A stretch of DNA of 64,000 bases from Roseovarius sp. Pro17 (lineage in GTDB: Bacteria; Pseudomonadota; Alphaproteobacteria; Rhodobacterales; Rhodobacteraceae): the NCBI RefSeq assembly GCF_035599575.1, contig NZ_CP141179.1, positions 4,125,218 through 4,189,217 of the forward strand, written 5' to 3'. The notes beneath the pieces are model-generated. The model did no database searches. It saw only the letters and a program-made list of their open reading frames with translations, and was not told where the DNA came from. Position numbers and translations under genes: made by a program. Of this stretch, positions 1-8,015 are shown piece after piece (position 1 is the stretch's first letter; every line of letters begins with the position of its first letter).

Positions 1-85
1 CTTTCGTATATCTTTGCCAAAGGCAGCGTCTAATTATTGTCAGGCAATCTTTGGACGGACGCTATCTAGAAATCTTGGGTATGGT

Positions 86-772
86 TTAGTCGTTCTGCCG
101 TCTACTGACGCGTGCTGGCACACCAACCGCCACGCAACCGGCCTCGACATCATCTAGCACGACTGCATTTGCCCCAATTGTTACGTCGTCACCAACGATG
201 ATTTTGCCGATCAGCACGGCACCGGCACCAATATCGACCCTGTCGCCAATAACCGGTCGCCCAGCCTCGCTATTGGTCCGGACAACGCCAAAGGTAGTGT
301 TCTGCCGGATGATGACATCGTCCCCAATTCTATGTGCAACCAGTATCATACCGCCGAAATGCTCAAGCTTCACTCGTCGTCCAACATAGGTCGTGTAGGG
401 CAGCTCGATACCTGCGAACCACTGACAAGCCTTGAACATCACCCTGTAAAACAGGCTTAGAGGCATCCGTACAACCCGTGGCTTTATCGACATGCGCCAG
501 TTGCCAAAGCGGTGCCAGAACAGCGCCCAAAACCCTTGGGCGAAAAATTCACGATCATGGGTGATGAAATCTTCGCGCACCAGTGTCCAGAACCCGACCC
601 CATCCGGGTTCGCGTTATGACGGCCCGGATTTCGTTTCTGAAGGCTTACTTCACCAAAGATCGCATTTGTATTTATCAGATCTTTAGCCACGGGGCGCTC
701 GCAACAGTGGACCAACGGCGTAGCGCCAGAAGTCAGGTATGACATTTTCCGTGGAACTGTTCGATCTACCAC
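86..772 (-). CDS. Serine acetyltransferase-like hexapeptide-repeat acetyltransferase
   Basis: Left-handed beta-helix O-acetyltransferase of the CysE/colanic-acid type, probably acetylating a sugar in exopolysaccharide or a glycan rather than making O-acetylserine. The core runs from FWALFWHRFGNWR (about residue 80) through LEHFGGM..AHRIGDDV (likely catalytic His) to hexapeptide turns (IGDRVDIGAG, VGDDVTIGANAVV) and the usual VGVPARV end. It follows a GT2 gene on the same strand and overlaps its 3' end by 89 bp if the first ATG is used. That is unusually long, so the true start may be a downstream codon. Family assignment is firm; substrate is inferred from context. Confidence 0.85.
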   Translation of the reverse strand: MVDRTVPRKMSYLTSGATPLVHCCERPVAKDLINTNAIFGEVSLQKRNPGRHNANPDGVGFWTLVREDFITHDREFFAQGFWALFWHRFGNWRMSIKPRVVRMPLSLFYRVMFKACQWFAGIELPYTTYVGRRVKLEHFGGMILVAHRIGDDVIIRQNTTFGVVRTNSEAGRPVIGDRVDIGAGAVLIGKIIVGDDVTIGANAVVLDDVEAGCVAVGVPARVSRRQND

Positions 773-1643
773 GTAATTTCGCCACTATGTAGCCGCTTGC
801 CGTTCCCGCGACAAACGCCAAAGCCGCTAGAGTCGCACCTATCCGCCCATGCGCGTTGATGTGGTAATACTGCCAAGAGTGATACCAATATGCAGGTCTG
901 CGATTGCGGTTTTCGCTTTTTACGCCTGTTGCGGCGCCCTCTACATGGATCACGCGGGCTTCGGGCAAATACCACGTCTTCCATCCGATGCGCCGGGCCC
1001 GGCGCATCAGATCGACCTCTTCGAAGTAAAGAAAGAAACCGGGGTCAAAGAAACCGACATCGCGCAATGCCTTCATCCGACAGATCACCGCCGCTCCAGC
1101 AACCCAATCGACTTGGCCAGTAGGGTGATCGGGCGACAGCGGCACTTGCCAGCGGTGCAACAGTCTGGTGATTGGGCCGAAATTGCACTGCGTGGCGAAA
1201 GTATCGGCGATACTGGGAAAGCGGAACGCGGCTGTCACAGGGTTACCGTCTGGCTGGGTGATACCCGCGCCAACCATGCCGACATCGTGGTGGGAATCCA
1301 AAAAGGCCCCCATTCGCGTGATCACATCGTTCTCAAGCTGCGCGTCGGGATTCAGCAGCAAAACTCTGTCTGGAGGGACATCTTGAGCGGCAAGCTTTTG
1401 CAGAACAAGGTTGTTGCCGCGTCCAAATCCATGGTTCTGGGTTTCTGGGTGAAGTATGACATGCGCGGCCCAGTCCTCATCGCTGTGGGCGCGTGTGAGT
1501 GTGTCAGCGTCATCACCGGGTGACGCGTTATCAAGCAGATGCACAGTTACATCGTCCAAAGCCAAGTTCAGGACACTTTGCACAGCCGCAATCGCCAGCG
1601 CAGCAGTTCCATAGTTGATGATAATCACAGCTGTCGATGGCAT
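684..1643 (-). CDS. Glycosyltransferase family 2 (rhamnosyltransferase-like)
   Basis: GT2 enzyme of 319 aa, start chosen at the ATG giving MPSTAVIIINYGT; the frame stays open upstream but looks like transposon debris there. It has the GT-A N-terminal strand and nucleotide-sugar site (LLDNAS, LLLNPDAQL), an acceptor-side block (DWVAGAAVICR, GFFDPGFFLYFEEVDL) typical of WbbL-type rhamnosyltransferases, and a C-terminal hydrophobic segment (ATLAALAFVAGTASGY). It probably adds a deoxyhexose to a cell-surface polysaccharide at the inner membrane. It is paired with the downstream acetyltransferase, and together they look like the stub of an exopolysaccharide cluster reaching beyond the left edge. 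Confidence 0.86.
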   Translation of the reverse strand: MPSTAVIIINYGTAALAIAAVQSVLNLALDDVTVHLLDNASPGDDADTLTRAHSDEDWAAHVILHPETQNHGFGRGNNLVLQKLAAQDVPPDRVLLLNPDAQLENDVITRMGAFLDSHHDVGMVGAGITQPDGNPVTAAFRFPSIADTFATQCNFGPITRLLHRWQVPLSPDHPTGQVDWVAGAAVICRMKALRDVGFFDPGFFLYFEEVDLMRRARRIGWKTWYLPEARVIHVEGAATGVKSENRNRRPAYWYHSWQYYHINAHGRIGATLAALAFVAGTASGYIVAKLRGRSNSSTENVIPDFWRYAVGPLLRAPRG

Positions 1644-1684
1644 GTCTGTCGACCTCGGAAGAATTGCAAAATTTGTCTGGTAGC

Positions 1685-1776
1685 GTCGCGCGCATATCCA
1701 ACAAAACTGGCTTGTAGAAGTTCCAAGGCATGAGCTCGTTGATGCGTACCGCAGGATGACTGGCTGCGACAACCTG
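1685..1776 (-). pseudogene. IS66-type transposase C-terminal remnant
   Basis: In one minus-strand frame about 30 codons read QVVAASHPAVRINELMPWNF followed by YKPVLLD. The spacing and wording match the C-terminal tail of IS66-family TnpC transposases (HPxxRIxELLPWNW). No start, catalytic domain or other part of the element is seen, and the frame is lost on both sides. I read it as a scrap of a decayed IS66-like element abutting the glycosyltransferase gene. The match rests on remembered family consensus only. Confidence 0.45.
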
Positions 1777-2154
1777 ATTTGTTCCAGCTGTTTGCGGGAC
1801 GTCCCATATGCGGCGCTGTCCAGATTCTCGCGTTCGTTACGGTCGAGGGGAAATGCATTCCCAGAACAGAAAGCCTGATTCCTTTTACCTTTGCGTGATC
1901 AACAGGGACCGGCTTCCAAGAATCGGTGGCATCACAGCAAAATGGTTCCCCCCAAGACATGCTATACGTCCCGCCAAAGTGATTGTATTTAATGGATTAG
2001 CCGTCAAAAGGAGAGACGAATGGGACTGTTTAATTTCTGAAAGAAATCCGGCAAGAATGTTGCGGATCACCCAACAGCAGATGCTCTAAATAAGGAGGTC
2101 GCGGATCTTGGTCTGGACGCCAAAAGTCTCGACATTTCGGTCGAGGGTGACAAG

Positions 2155-2436
2155 GTGAAAATCAAAGGCAAGGCGGTGTCTAAAGAGGTCCGCGAAAAGG
2201 TCATTTTGGCTGTCGGGAACGTCGCAGGCGTAGCCGAAGTTGAAGACGATCACGCAGACGAACCAGTGTTCCACACCGTTGAAGCGGGCGACAACCTTTC
2301 GGCCATCGCTAAGAAGACGCTTGGTAGCGCAAACCGTTACATGGAGATCTTTGAGGCAAACAAGCCGATGCTGAGTCATCCGGACAAAATCTATCCCGGT
2401 CAGGTTCTGCGCATTCCGCAAGACACTAAAGCCTGA
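2155..2436 (+). CDS. LysM peptidoglycan-binding protein, 5' end cut by in-frame TGA
   Basis: YgaU/LysM-type protein: BON-like part (KVKIKGKAVSKEVREKVILAVGNVAGVAEVED) then a LysM domain (FHTVEAGDNLSAIAKKTLGS..YPGQVLRIP). The family start is visible at 2020: ATG after the ribosome site AAAAGGAGAG, reading MGLFNF, then TGA at 2038-2040, then the same frame continues (KKSGKN..NKEVADLGLDAKSLD) without another stop to 2436. TGG to TGA is the simplest explanation. The listed start is the first in-frame GTG after the stop and leaves the BON domain truncated. The gene is either broken or rescued by readthrough or restart. The role would be envelope stress and peptidoglycan binding. Confidence 0.72.
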   Translation: MKIKGKAVSKEVREKVILAVGNVAGVAEVEDDHADEPVFHTVEAGDNLSAIAKKTLGSANRYMEIFEANKPMLSHPDKIYPGQVLRIPQDTKA

Positions 2437-2457
2437 TTTAATAGGTCGATATCTGAC

Positions 2458-2482
2458 AAGGGCTGCCTTCGGGTGGCCCTTA
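2458..2482 (+). terminator. Hairpin after LysM gene
   Basis: AAGGGCTGCC and GGTGGCCCTT pair around a TTCG tetraloop, with two G-U pairs, 22 bp after the LysM stop. There is no strong T tract, so termination is plausible but not certain. Confidence 0.5.
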
Positions 2483-2557
2483 GTCAACGCGTTGGACTAT
2501 CACTGCCTCCAGGCGCTGTTCCGGAGCCTCAAGAGCGGCACATTCACAAAACCAGTT

Positions 2558-3177
2558 TTAAACCACTGATATCGGTGAAAGACTTCGCATGGCTTGCGTA
2601 GAGAGCAGTTTCGCTACCGTTTCGTCGAGTGATATTGGATAGTGGCCATGACGCCACCCCGCGTCGAGGATGATGCGATCATAGCCTACTTTTGCGATAT
2701 GATCGAAGACGTGAGCATTAACCTCATTACAATTTCTTCGATGCGTCAAACTCTCAAGCATTGGCATTGGCATTGGCATTGGCATTAGCATTAGCATTAG
2801 CGGGCAACCGCTTGCGGTCAATTGCGTCAAAGCCATCCCGTCGCCCATAAGATTTGCCAATCCGAGATACAGCGATGCACCGTGGCTGTCGCCCGACAAC
2901 AGGATGTTTGTCTGCCCCGTTTCAAAACATTCCTTAGGGTGAATAGCTTTGGTAATGCTCTGCAATAGACACGTTCCAACGCGGGCGCATTTTGCCCACT
3001 GAAAGTCTATTTCAGCCTGGTTGAACGAATTTTGGCCCCTAACAGATGGCCGTATGCCGCTATAGCAATCAGGAAAGATGCGACGCAGGCACTACTCAGG
3101 AACACGTTTCGTTGCTGCGGTAAAAGCGGGTCGGATCGCCTGCGGAATGGCGCCTCAACATACTCTCCCTTCGTGGT
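2558..3177 (-). pseudogene. Remnant of OafA/YrhL-type acyltransferase with SGNH domain
   Basis: Minus-strand debris of a membrane O-acyltransferase (Acyltransferase_3) with a C-terminal SGNH esterase domain. One frame near 3177-3030 reads YVEAPFRRR, then a transmembrane helix (VFLSSACVASFLIAIAAYGHL). A second frame from about 3080 to 2558 reads FNQAEIDFQWAKC, then ILLSGDSHGASLYLGLANLM (SGNH block I, GDSH) and ends after YDRIILDAGWRHGHYPI. So at least one frameshift separates the membrane and SGNH parts, and the N-terminal membrane domain is gone. A hexanucleotide repeat inside the SGNH part codes for an L-M/P-M run. In life it would have acylated a surface glycan. Confidence 0.65.
2758..2799. 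repeat. Hexanucleotide tandem repeat, 7 units
   Basis: Four GCATTG units followed directly by three GCATTA units, 42 bp in all. The 6-bp period keeps the reading frame of the SGNH remnant on the minus strand (Leu-Met/Pro-Met alternation). Slipped-strand origin is likely. Confidence 0.9.
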
Positions 3178-3327
3178 TTATAGAGCAATAGGTTGCAACT
3201 GAAGGAAACGCACACAATTTCCATTTTGAGAAATTTCATGGAATGAAAGTGAACCGCTGTCGTGGTGACGGCGGCGTTCAGCGTCTGCTTCTTGCCTTTT
3301 CGTTCGGCTTTCGCTGAACCCTACATT

Positions 3328-3477
3328 TTACTTGTCCTTGAACCTGTCGCTTTCGGCCTGAATCTGGACGATATTACTATGATGCAGTGGCCGGTCTGGC
3401 GCGACATCTGTGAGCAGACGATGCTTTGCAACGGGTTGATACCATGCGCCAACGGTGAGGTTTGAAATCTTGATCAT
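3328..3477 (-). pseudogene. IS21-type IstB C-terminal remnant
   Basis: A 49-codon frame reads MIKISNLTVGAWYQ, then APDRPLHHSNIVQIQ and AESDRFKDK before a stop. This resembles the end of IstB ATPases of IS21 elements (SNLPFxEW.., DRLLHHxxxxxIxGxSYRLKDK). The Walker motifs and IstA are absent. It sits between the acyltransferase remnant and a membrane-protein gene, in keeping with repeated insertion in this zone. The assignment comes from remembered consensus and needs a profile search. Confidence 0.45.
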
Positions 3478-3601
3478 CGGAATATTTTCGCATTAAGCAG
3501 AAAAGAACTGAAAAAACTAATGCGCCTGTTTGATGTGCAATAGTGGATATGCAATCTGGTCGATGATTGGCAGGATAGAACGGCTTAGCGTATGAAATAA
3601 A

Positions 3602-4258
3602 TCAGGAGTCGCCCTTTGATCTGCGCAGAAGCAGATGGAGTGCGTTCACAGCAATCATTGCAATGCCGCCCAGCTCGAGTATCCAGTTCATGTGAATGCT
3701 GCCTATTTTATGTCCGATGAAGTGGTCAAAATGATGCAATCCGGCGGCACGAATGGCGACGAATGCAAGCAGAAAGGCGATCCCGATCAAAGCAAGCCAA
3801 ATATTCACCAGTTCCTTTCGCATCGCCCAAGCCAATAATAGCGCTGCCAGAAGGCTTGTTCCAATAATCAAAAATATGAACTTGATTTGTACGGATTGAC
3901 GTTCAGCATACCAGCCCTGCGCCTTGGCTAAGCACCGTCCTGCTGCGGTCAAAGCTGACTGCAAATCAAGCTGCTTATTAATCGCCAACAAAAGAAGAAG
4001 GGCTAACAATCCCAGCCAAAATATGCGTTGCCGACCGGCTTGCCGGTAGAAAACCAGCGCCGCCAATACGCTGGCCGCGACGTATGAGGCTACTGTTATC
4101 CACCCCATCAAGGTTGGATCACCTATCGTCGGCGACCAAGTCGTGAAAATGCAAGCTGACAGCTCAGTTAGGCTCAAAACACTTTCCAATTCGGGATTGT
4201 AGTAGCGCCAATAGAATGAACTGGGAAATAGTGTAGGAAACGGATGACAAGCAGTCAA
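3602..4258 (-). CDS. Polytopic membrane protein of unknown function
   Basis: 218 aa with about five hydrophobic helices (LMGWITVASYVAASVLAALVF, FWLGLLALLLLLAI, IKFIFLIIGTSLLAALLLAW, IWLALIGIAFLLAFVAI, MNWILELGGIAMIAVNAL). The loop AGLHHFDHFIGHKIGSIHMNWILE is rich in His, and the protein ends in a basic tail. I do not recognise a named family, though similar small membrane proteins occur beside polysaccharide genes. The first ~45 residues are less convincing, and an internal ATG at LMGWITV could be the real start. It stands alone among pseudogenes; whether it is expressed cannot be seen. Confidence 0.65.
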   Translation of the reverse strand: MTACHPFPTLFPSSFYWRYYNPELESVLSLTELSACIFTTWSPTIGDPTLMGWITVASYVAASVLAALVFYRQAGRQRIFWLGLLALLLLLAINKQLDLQSALTAAGRCLAKAQGWYAERQSVQIKFIFLIIGTSLLAALLLAWAMRKELVNIWLALIGIAFLLAFVAIRAAGLHHFDHFIGHKIGSIHMNWILELGGIAMIAVNALHLLLRRSKGDS

Positions 4259-4905
4259 GCCGACCGCCGACGCGAAGTTAACAGGCTAGCTTAGTGGACG
4301 TTGTTAGAGCAACAAAAGCGTTACGGGATATTGTTCATTCATAACAATATCTCGGAATGCCATGATTGGTTGGCAAGCGAAATCACTAACAGTGAGGTCT
4401 GCGCCAACGGGAACCAAGTCCGGACGCTGTGTGGAGACGCGGATGAAAATGTTGTCCGCTAAGTTTTTCGGATATAGGTGCCTTGACGACGCCAAATTGA
4501 TCCCAAAACTAAGTTCGACCTATACCCTGCAACAGTTTTTCATCCATACGGTCACCGTGAAGAACGGAGACATCGCCCGTCGTTTCAAGCACTACCGCGC
4601 GAACACGCGACAGATCGAGAGCATTGGCCTCGCGCAACTTTGCGGTCAGGTCATCTTCGGAAACACGGGTCGCACGTAAAGCGTCTTGAAAAATGATACC
4701 ATCCCTCGTCAGAAGGGCGGGGGAATTCTGGACCACCTCGTCGAAACGGGGCAAGCGTTGGCGCATCTTAGCCACAATATACTGCATCAGAAAAAGAGCA
4801 GCCATTGCGACAAGGCTTTGCAGGAAACTCGTCCACTGCGATGACTGAGACGCGCTGGCAAGCAGCGATCCCATTGCGATAGTCATGACGAAATCAAAAT
4901 TGGTG

Positions 4906-4941
4906 GATATCGGTGAAAAACTCGACCCGCTAAATGTTGTG
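4906..4941 (+). repeat. Left terminal inverted repeat of the IS1182-family element
   Basis: 36-bp repeat, identical to the reverse complement of 6420-6455 except at positions 10 (G versus A) and 13 (A versus C). The target duplication GGTG lies immediately outside. Confidence 0.92.
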
Positions 4942-5065
4942 TTTCTGGCCGTAGAATATGGTTGATTACCTGCCATCCGGCTAATTCAATTGATTTATTA
5001 ATGTGGAGGGTGGCGCTATGATGGGGCAAGTCGAACCGTAGGAGCAACTTTTCTATCGGCTTCGG

Positions 5066-6349
5066 TTGGAAGATTACATTCCTGAGGATCATCTGCTGCG
5101 CCACGTGGATCGATTTGTGGACTTCTCAGCCCTCCGCACTGAACTTGCTTCGCTTTACAGCCACACAGGCCGCCCGTCGATTGACCCTGAGTTGATGATC
5201 CGGATGTTGCTTGTGGGCTATCTCTACGGCATTCGGTCTGAGACTCGGCTTTGTGAGGAGGTGCATCTGAACCTCGCCTATCGTTGGTTTTGTCGTCTCA
5301 GCCTTGAAGGGGCGGTGCCCGAACGCTCAACATTTTCCAAAAACCGACACGGGCGTTTCGCTGATGGTGATGTCATACGGCGTGTCTTTGATCTGGTGGT
5401 TGGTGCTTGTGCAGATAACGGCTTGATTGGGGGCGCCGGGGCGTTAATCGATGGCAGCACCATTCATGCTGATGCCAATCGCGCCAGAAAGGCTGCGCCG
5501 ACAGAGGTCGAAGAGATTTGGGCGACGCATAATACCATATCGCGACCGGTTCAGGACTACCTTGATGGCTTGGAGAATAGCGCGAACCCAGTGCCGGGCC
5601 CCAAACACAAGCCGCCCAAATACCTGTCTGAAACAGATCCACAAGCGGTGTGGTCGCTAAAGGATGGTCCGGGCCGCTTCAGCTATGAGGTCAACTATTT
5701 GGCGGACGACAAGCACGCCATCATTGTTGATGTTGGGGGCACCCCTGCACGGCTTAGCCAAGAGATTGCCGCCGCCAAAGCCATGCTGGAACGTGAGGTT
5801 GCAGGGTATGACCCCAAGACAATCCCAGCGGATAAGATCTATGGAACGGGACCGTTTTTATCTTGGTTGTTGGAACGCAAGATCACGCCCTACATTCCAG
5901 TCCTTGATCGCAAGGCTCAAACCTTCGGTAAATTCACACGTGATGCATTCGAGTATGATGCGGCGAACGATCAATATGTCTGCCCGCATGGCCATCAGTT
6001 ACCCCTCAAGAGTATTGATGAAGACACGCGCGCGAAACGATACAAGGCGACGCCGTCCCAATGCCGTGACTGCCCGCTTAAAAGCCAATGCACAGATGCC
6101 CCATCGCGCGCAGTCATGCGGCTGATGGACGAGGAGGCCAGGCAGACCGTTCAAGACTTGGCCGATACAAAGGCGTTTCAAGTTGCCCGCACCCGACGCA
6201 AGAAAATTGAAATGTTATTTGCCCACCTCAAACGATGGCAGAAACTAACCCGCCTCAGGCTTCGCGGGTTATCAGGAGCCAAAGAAGAATTCCTCCTCGC
6301 AGCCACCGCCCAGAACCTAAAACGCCTCGTGAAACTTGTGCCGACATAG
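5066..6349 (+). CDS. IS1182-family transposase, TAG at ancestral codon 8
   Basis: DDE transposase. N-terminal DUF772-type domain (LEDYIPEDHLLRHVDRF, GRPSIDPELMIRMLLVGYLYGIRSE), then LIDGSTIHADANR (first catalytic Asp), IPADKIYGTG, and a Zn-like cluster CPHGHQ..CRDCPLKSQC, ending in FAHLKRWQKLTRLRLRGLSG with the late catalytic Glu in KKIEMLFAHLK. The family start is the ATG at 5018 (MMGQVEP) behind GGAGGG. Codon 8 is TAG (5039-5041) where related proteins have Gln (QEQLF), after which the frame is open to 6349. The listed start is a TTG after the stop. The copy may therefore be weak or dead without readthrough. Confidence 0.88.
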   Translation: MEDYIPEDHLLRHVDRFVDFSALRTELASLYSHTGRPSIDPELMIRMLLVGYLYGIRSETRLCEEVHLNLAYRWFCRLSLEGAVPERSTFSKNRHGRFADGDVIRRVFDLVVGACADNGLIGGAGALIDGSTIHADANRARKAAPTEVEEIWATHNTISRPVQDYLDGLENSANPVPGPKHKPPKYLSETDPQAVWSLKDGPGRFSYEVNYLADDKHAIIVDVGGTPARLSQEIAAAKAMLEREVAGYDPKTIPADKIYGTGPFLSWLLERKITPYIPVLDRKAQTFGKFTRDAFEYDAANDQYVCPHGHQLPLKSIDEDTRAKRYKATPSQCRDCPLKSQCTDAPSRAVMRLMDEEARQTVQDLADTKAFQVARTRRKKIEMLFAHLKRWQKLTRLRLRGLSGAKEEFLLAATAQNLKRLVKLVPT

Positions 6350-6419
6350 CACCACAAACAGCGCTAAATGACCGAAATCCGCTATTTGAGCGGAAGAAAC
6401 CCGTTGGGGCTGCGACAAG

Positions 6420-6455
6420 CACAACATTTAGCGGGTCGAGTTGTTTACCGATATC
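6420..6455 (-). repeat. Right terminal inverted repeat of the IS1182-family element
   Basis: Read on the minus strand it starts GATATCGGTAAACAACTCGA and matches the left repeat over 36 bp with two mismatches. The second GGTG copy follows at 6456-6459. Confidence 0.92.
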
Positions 6456-6578
6456 GGTGGTTTTTGAGAACGACCGCAGACCGATGATCCGAACCAGCAG
6501 AATGATCCACGCGATGCCGCAGGCGCTTAGAAAGAGGCCTTTGGCAATCGCGTCTAAAATGACATCTTCGAAAAACAT

Positions 6579-7085
6579 GGTTGCTCCCTCCCTGATTGCC
6601 CGCCAGCGCGAATCACGCGCGCAGAATGTGATTCAAGCGCGCTCGGCCAACTTATCCTTGTCCGCCCGTAAACCGCTGTAACGCAGCCTCGCCCGCGCCG
6701 GTTCAATCCAGATTGAATTGGCATGGCAGGTAGGCGGTTACACGGGCGCTCCAAAGGTAGACACCGGCTGGGATGAGGGTTTCCCCGATGAACGATTTTA
6801 CCGAATTTGCCCCACCGGCCCTCTTTGCCGGAGGTCGCGGACTGGTCGTCGATCTCTATCGCGAGACTAAAGGCAAGCCACTGGGGGCCGGTGCCATCAT
6901 GCCAACCGACAAAGGCCAACGCCTGAATGGTATCAGTTGCGGTGCCGCAATCCGGAGCGTGGGGTCGATAGATATCGCTTGCGGACTAGGTAGCTTAACG
7001 GTTGCCGAGTTCATCTTGGCGCTTACCTTTTGCGTTCCAATGTATTTGATTGGCCCCATATCCGCAGCAACAGATGAGGTTTCCA
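6579..7085. other. Intergenic stretch without a recognisable gene
   Basis: About 500 bp between the divergent DUF421 and Crp/Fnr genes. Open frames of 80-120 codons exist on both strands, but none shows a family resemblance, a good ribosome site or a credible start. I see only the GGAGGG ribosome site of DUF421 at its left edge and a GAGG before the Crp/Fnr start. Confidence 0.5.
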
Positions 7086-7823
7086 ATGCCCGATAAATCA
7101 AGCTGTCTGGTTACGAAACTATCCCATTATGTCGACCTGACCGACGCCGATAAAAACAAGCTGGCAAAGCTGGAGAAATCCGAACGGACCTACGGCGCTG
7201 CAGTAGAAGTCTATCAAGGCGGTGACTCGAACGGCGACCTCTACGTGGTCAAGCATGGCTGGGCTTTCAGCTATACCGACTTGCCGGACGGGCGGCGTCA
7301 GATCGTCAAGATCCATCATCCGGGCGATATCATCGGTTTTCCGGATGTCGCGCTGAAGCATTTGACGACGACGCTTTGCACAATGGAAGAGGTCTGTCTC
7401 TGTCCGTTCCCCAAATCAGCGTTGGATGTAATTCTGAGGGAGTCTCCGCGACTTTCCGCACTTTTGCTTTCAATCGCGCTGCGCGATCAGGTCGTTCTGA
7501 TTGATCTTCTGCGCGCGATGGGACGGATGAGCGCTCGCGAGCGTGTCAGTTACATGCTGCTCGACCTAATATCCAGATTGCGGGTTACCAACCTGCAGAT
7601 GACCGATACCATCCGGCTACCCATGACACAAAGTCAGATTGCTGATTATCTGGGCCTCACCAACGTCTATATCAGCAAAACGCTGATCAAAATGGAAGAA
7701 GCCGGAGTTATCCGGCGACGCGACAATCATCTTCAGTTGCTGAAAGAAGAAGAGTTAATTGCGCTGACGGATTTCCATGATCGTTATGCCGATATGGACA
7801 CCTCTTGGTTTCCTGCGGCCTAG
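7086..7823 (+). CDS. Crp/Fnr-family transcriptional regulator
   Basis: 245 aa from the ATG at 7086 (GAGG about 8 bp upstream; MPDKSSCLVTKLSHYVDLT). The cyclic-nucleotide-like sensor domain fills residues 15-140 (VKHGWAFSYTDLPDGRRQIVKIHHPGDIIGFPD). A long dimer helix follows, then a winged helix-turn-helix at about 180-215 (MTQSQIADYLGLTNVYISKTLIKMEEAGVI). No N-terminal Cys set for an Fe-S cluster as in FNR is seen, so it is not a classical oxygen sensor. It precedes the glycosyltransferase operon in the same direction but is separated by about 190 bp with an EcfG-like promoter. Regulation of that operon is possible, not shown. Confidence 0.9.
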   Translation: MPDKSSCLVTKLSHYVDLTDADKNKLAKLEKSERTYGAAVEVYQGGDSNGDLYVVKHGWAFSYTDLPDGRRQIVKIHHPGDIIGFPDVALKHLTTTLCTMEEVCLCPFPKSALDVILRESPRLSALLLSIALRDQVVLIDLLRAMGRMSARERVSYMLLDLISRLRVTNLQMTDTIRLPMTQSQIADYLGLTNVYISKTLIKMEEAGVIRRRDNHLQLLKEEELIALTDFHDRYADMDTSWFPAA

Positions 7824-7919
7824 CGGAAATTCGCTCATTTAATCTAGTTCTAAGCGGCGTCATCCGACGCGCGATAAATCAGAGACGTAAGGCTGAGTCG
7901 CGCAATGTTCGTTAAAGCG

Positions 7920-7945
7920 GGAACTGACGTTCCCAAGACGACGTT
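7920..7945 (+). promoter_or_regulatory. EcfG-like (general stress sigma factor) promoter
   Basis: GGAAC at 7920-7924, 17 bases, then CGTT at 7942-7945. This fits the alphaproteobacterial EcfG/SigT pattern GGAAC-N16/17-CGTT. It lies 70 bp before the start of the glycosyltransferase operon in the correct orientation. Confidence 0.6.
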
Positions 7946-8015
7946 TACGCATCGGTGATCTTATCAGCCCAATTCCAAGCGTCCCTTGCGGCGTTTAACA
8001 CCTCGGGGGTGAACA

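Larger units (their letters stand above)
4906..6455 (+). mobile_element. IS1182-family insertion sequence, complete (1,550 bp)
   Basis: The ends are 36-bp imperfect inverted repeats (4906-4941 and 6420-6455; two mismatches) beginning GATATCGGT and sharing the core CTCGACCCGCTAAATGTTG. It is flanked by a 4-bp direct repeat GGTG (4902-4905, 6456-6459). Deleting the element plus one GGTG restores the DUF421 frame, which confirms the borders. It carries one transposase gene on the plus strand. IS1182 family is inferred from the transposase. Confidence 0.92.
4509..6578 (-). pseudogene. DUF421 (YetF-like) membrane protein, split by IS1182-family element
   Basis: The gene starts at the ATG at 6578 behind GGAGGG and codes for MFFEDVILDAIAKGLFLSA..RIIGLRSFSKTT up to the insertion. 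It resumes after the element with NFDFVMTIAMGSLLASASQS and runs to the stop at 4509. Removing bases 4906-6455 and one copy of GGTG joins SKTT to NFDFV in frame, the normal order for DUF421 (FSKMTxFDFV). The intact protein would be about 190 aa with three membrane helices and a cytoplasmic DUF421 domain (VVQNSPALLTRDGIIFQDALRA). The interruption almost certainly inactivates it. Confidence 0.9.

Noticed and set aside
2758..2799. CRISPR-like repeats
   Set aside because: Units are 6 bp with no spacers; a microsatellite.
3262..3465. 67-codon plus-strand frame
   Set aside because: It is antisense to the IstB-like remnant and shows no independent support.
4090..4105. TTATCCAC, a DnaA-box-like octamer
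   Set aside because: A single copy inside a membrane-protein gene, about 60 kb from the presumed dnaA; expected by chance.
6773..7096. 107-codon plus-strand frame before the Crp/Fnr gene
   Set aside because: No family, no ribosome site, and it overlaps the more credible regulator start.
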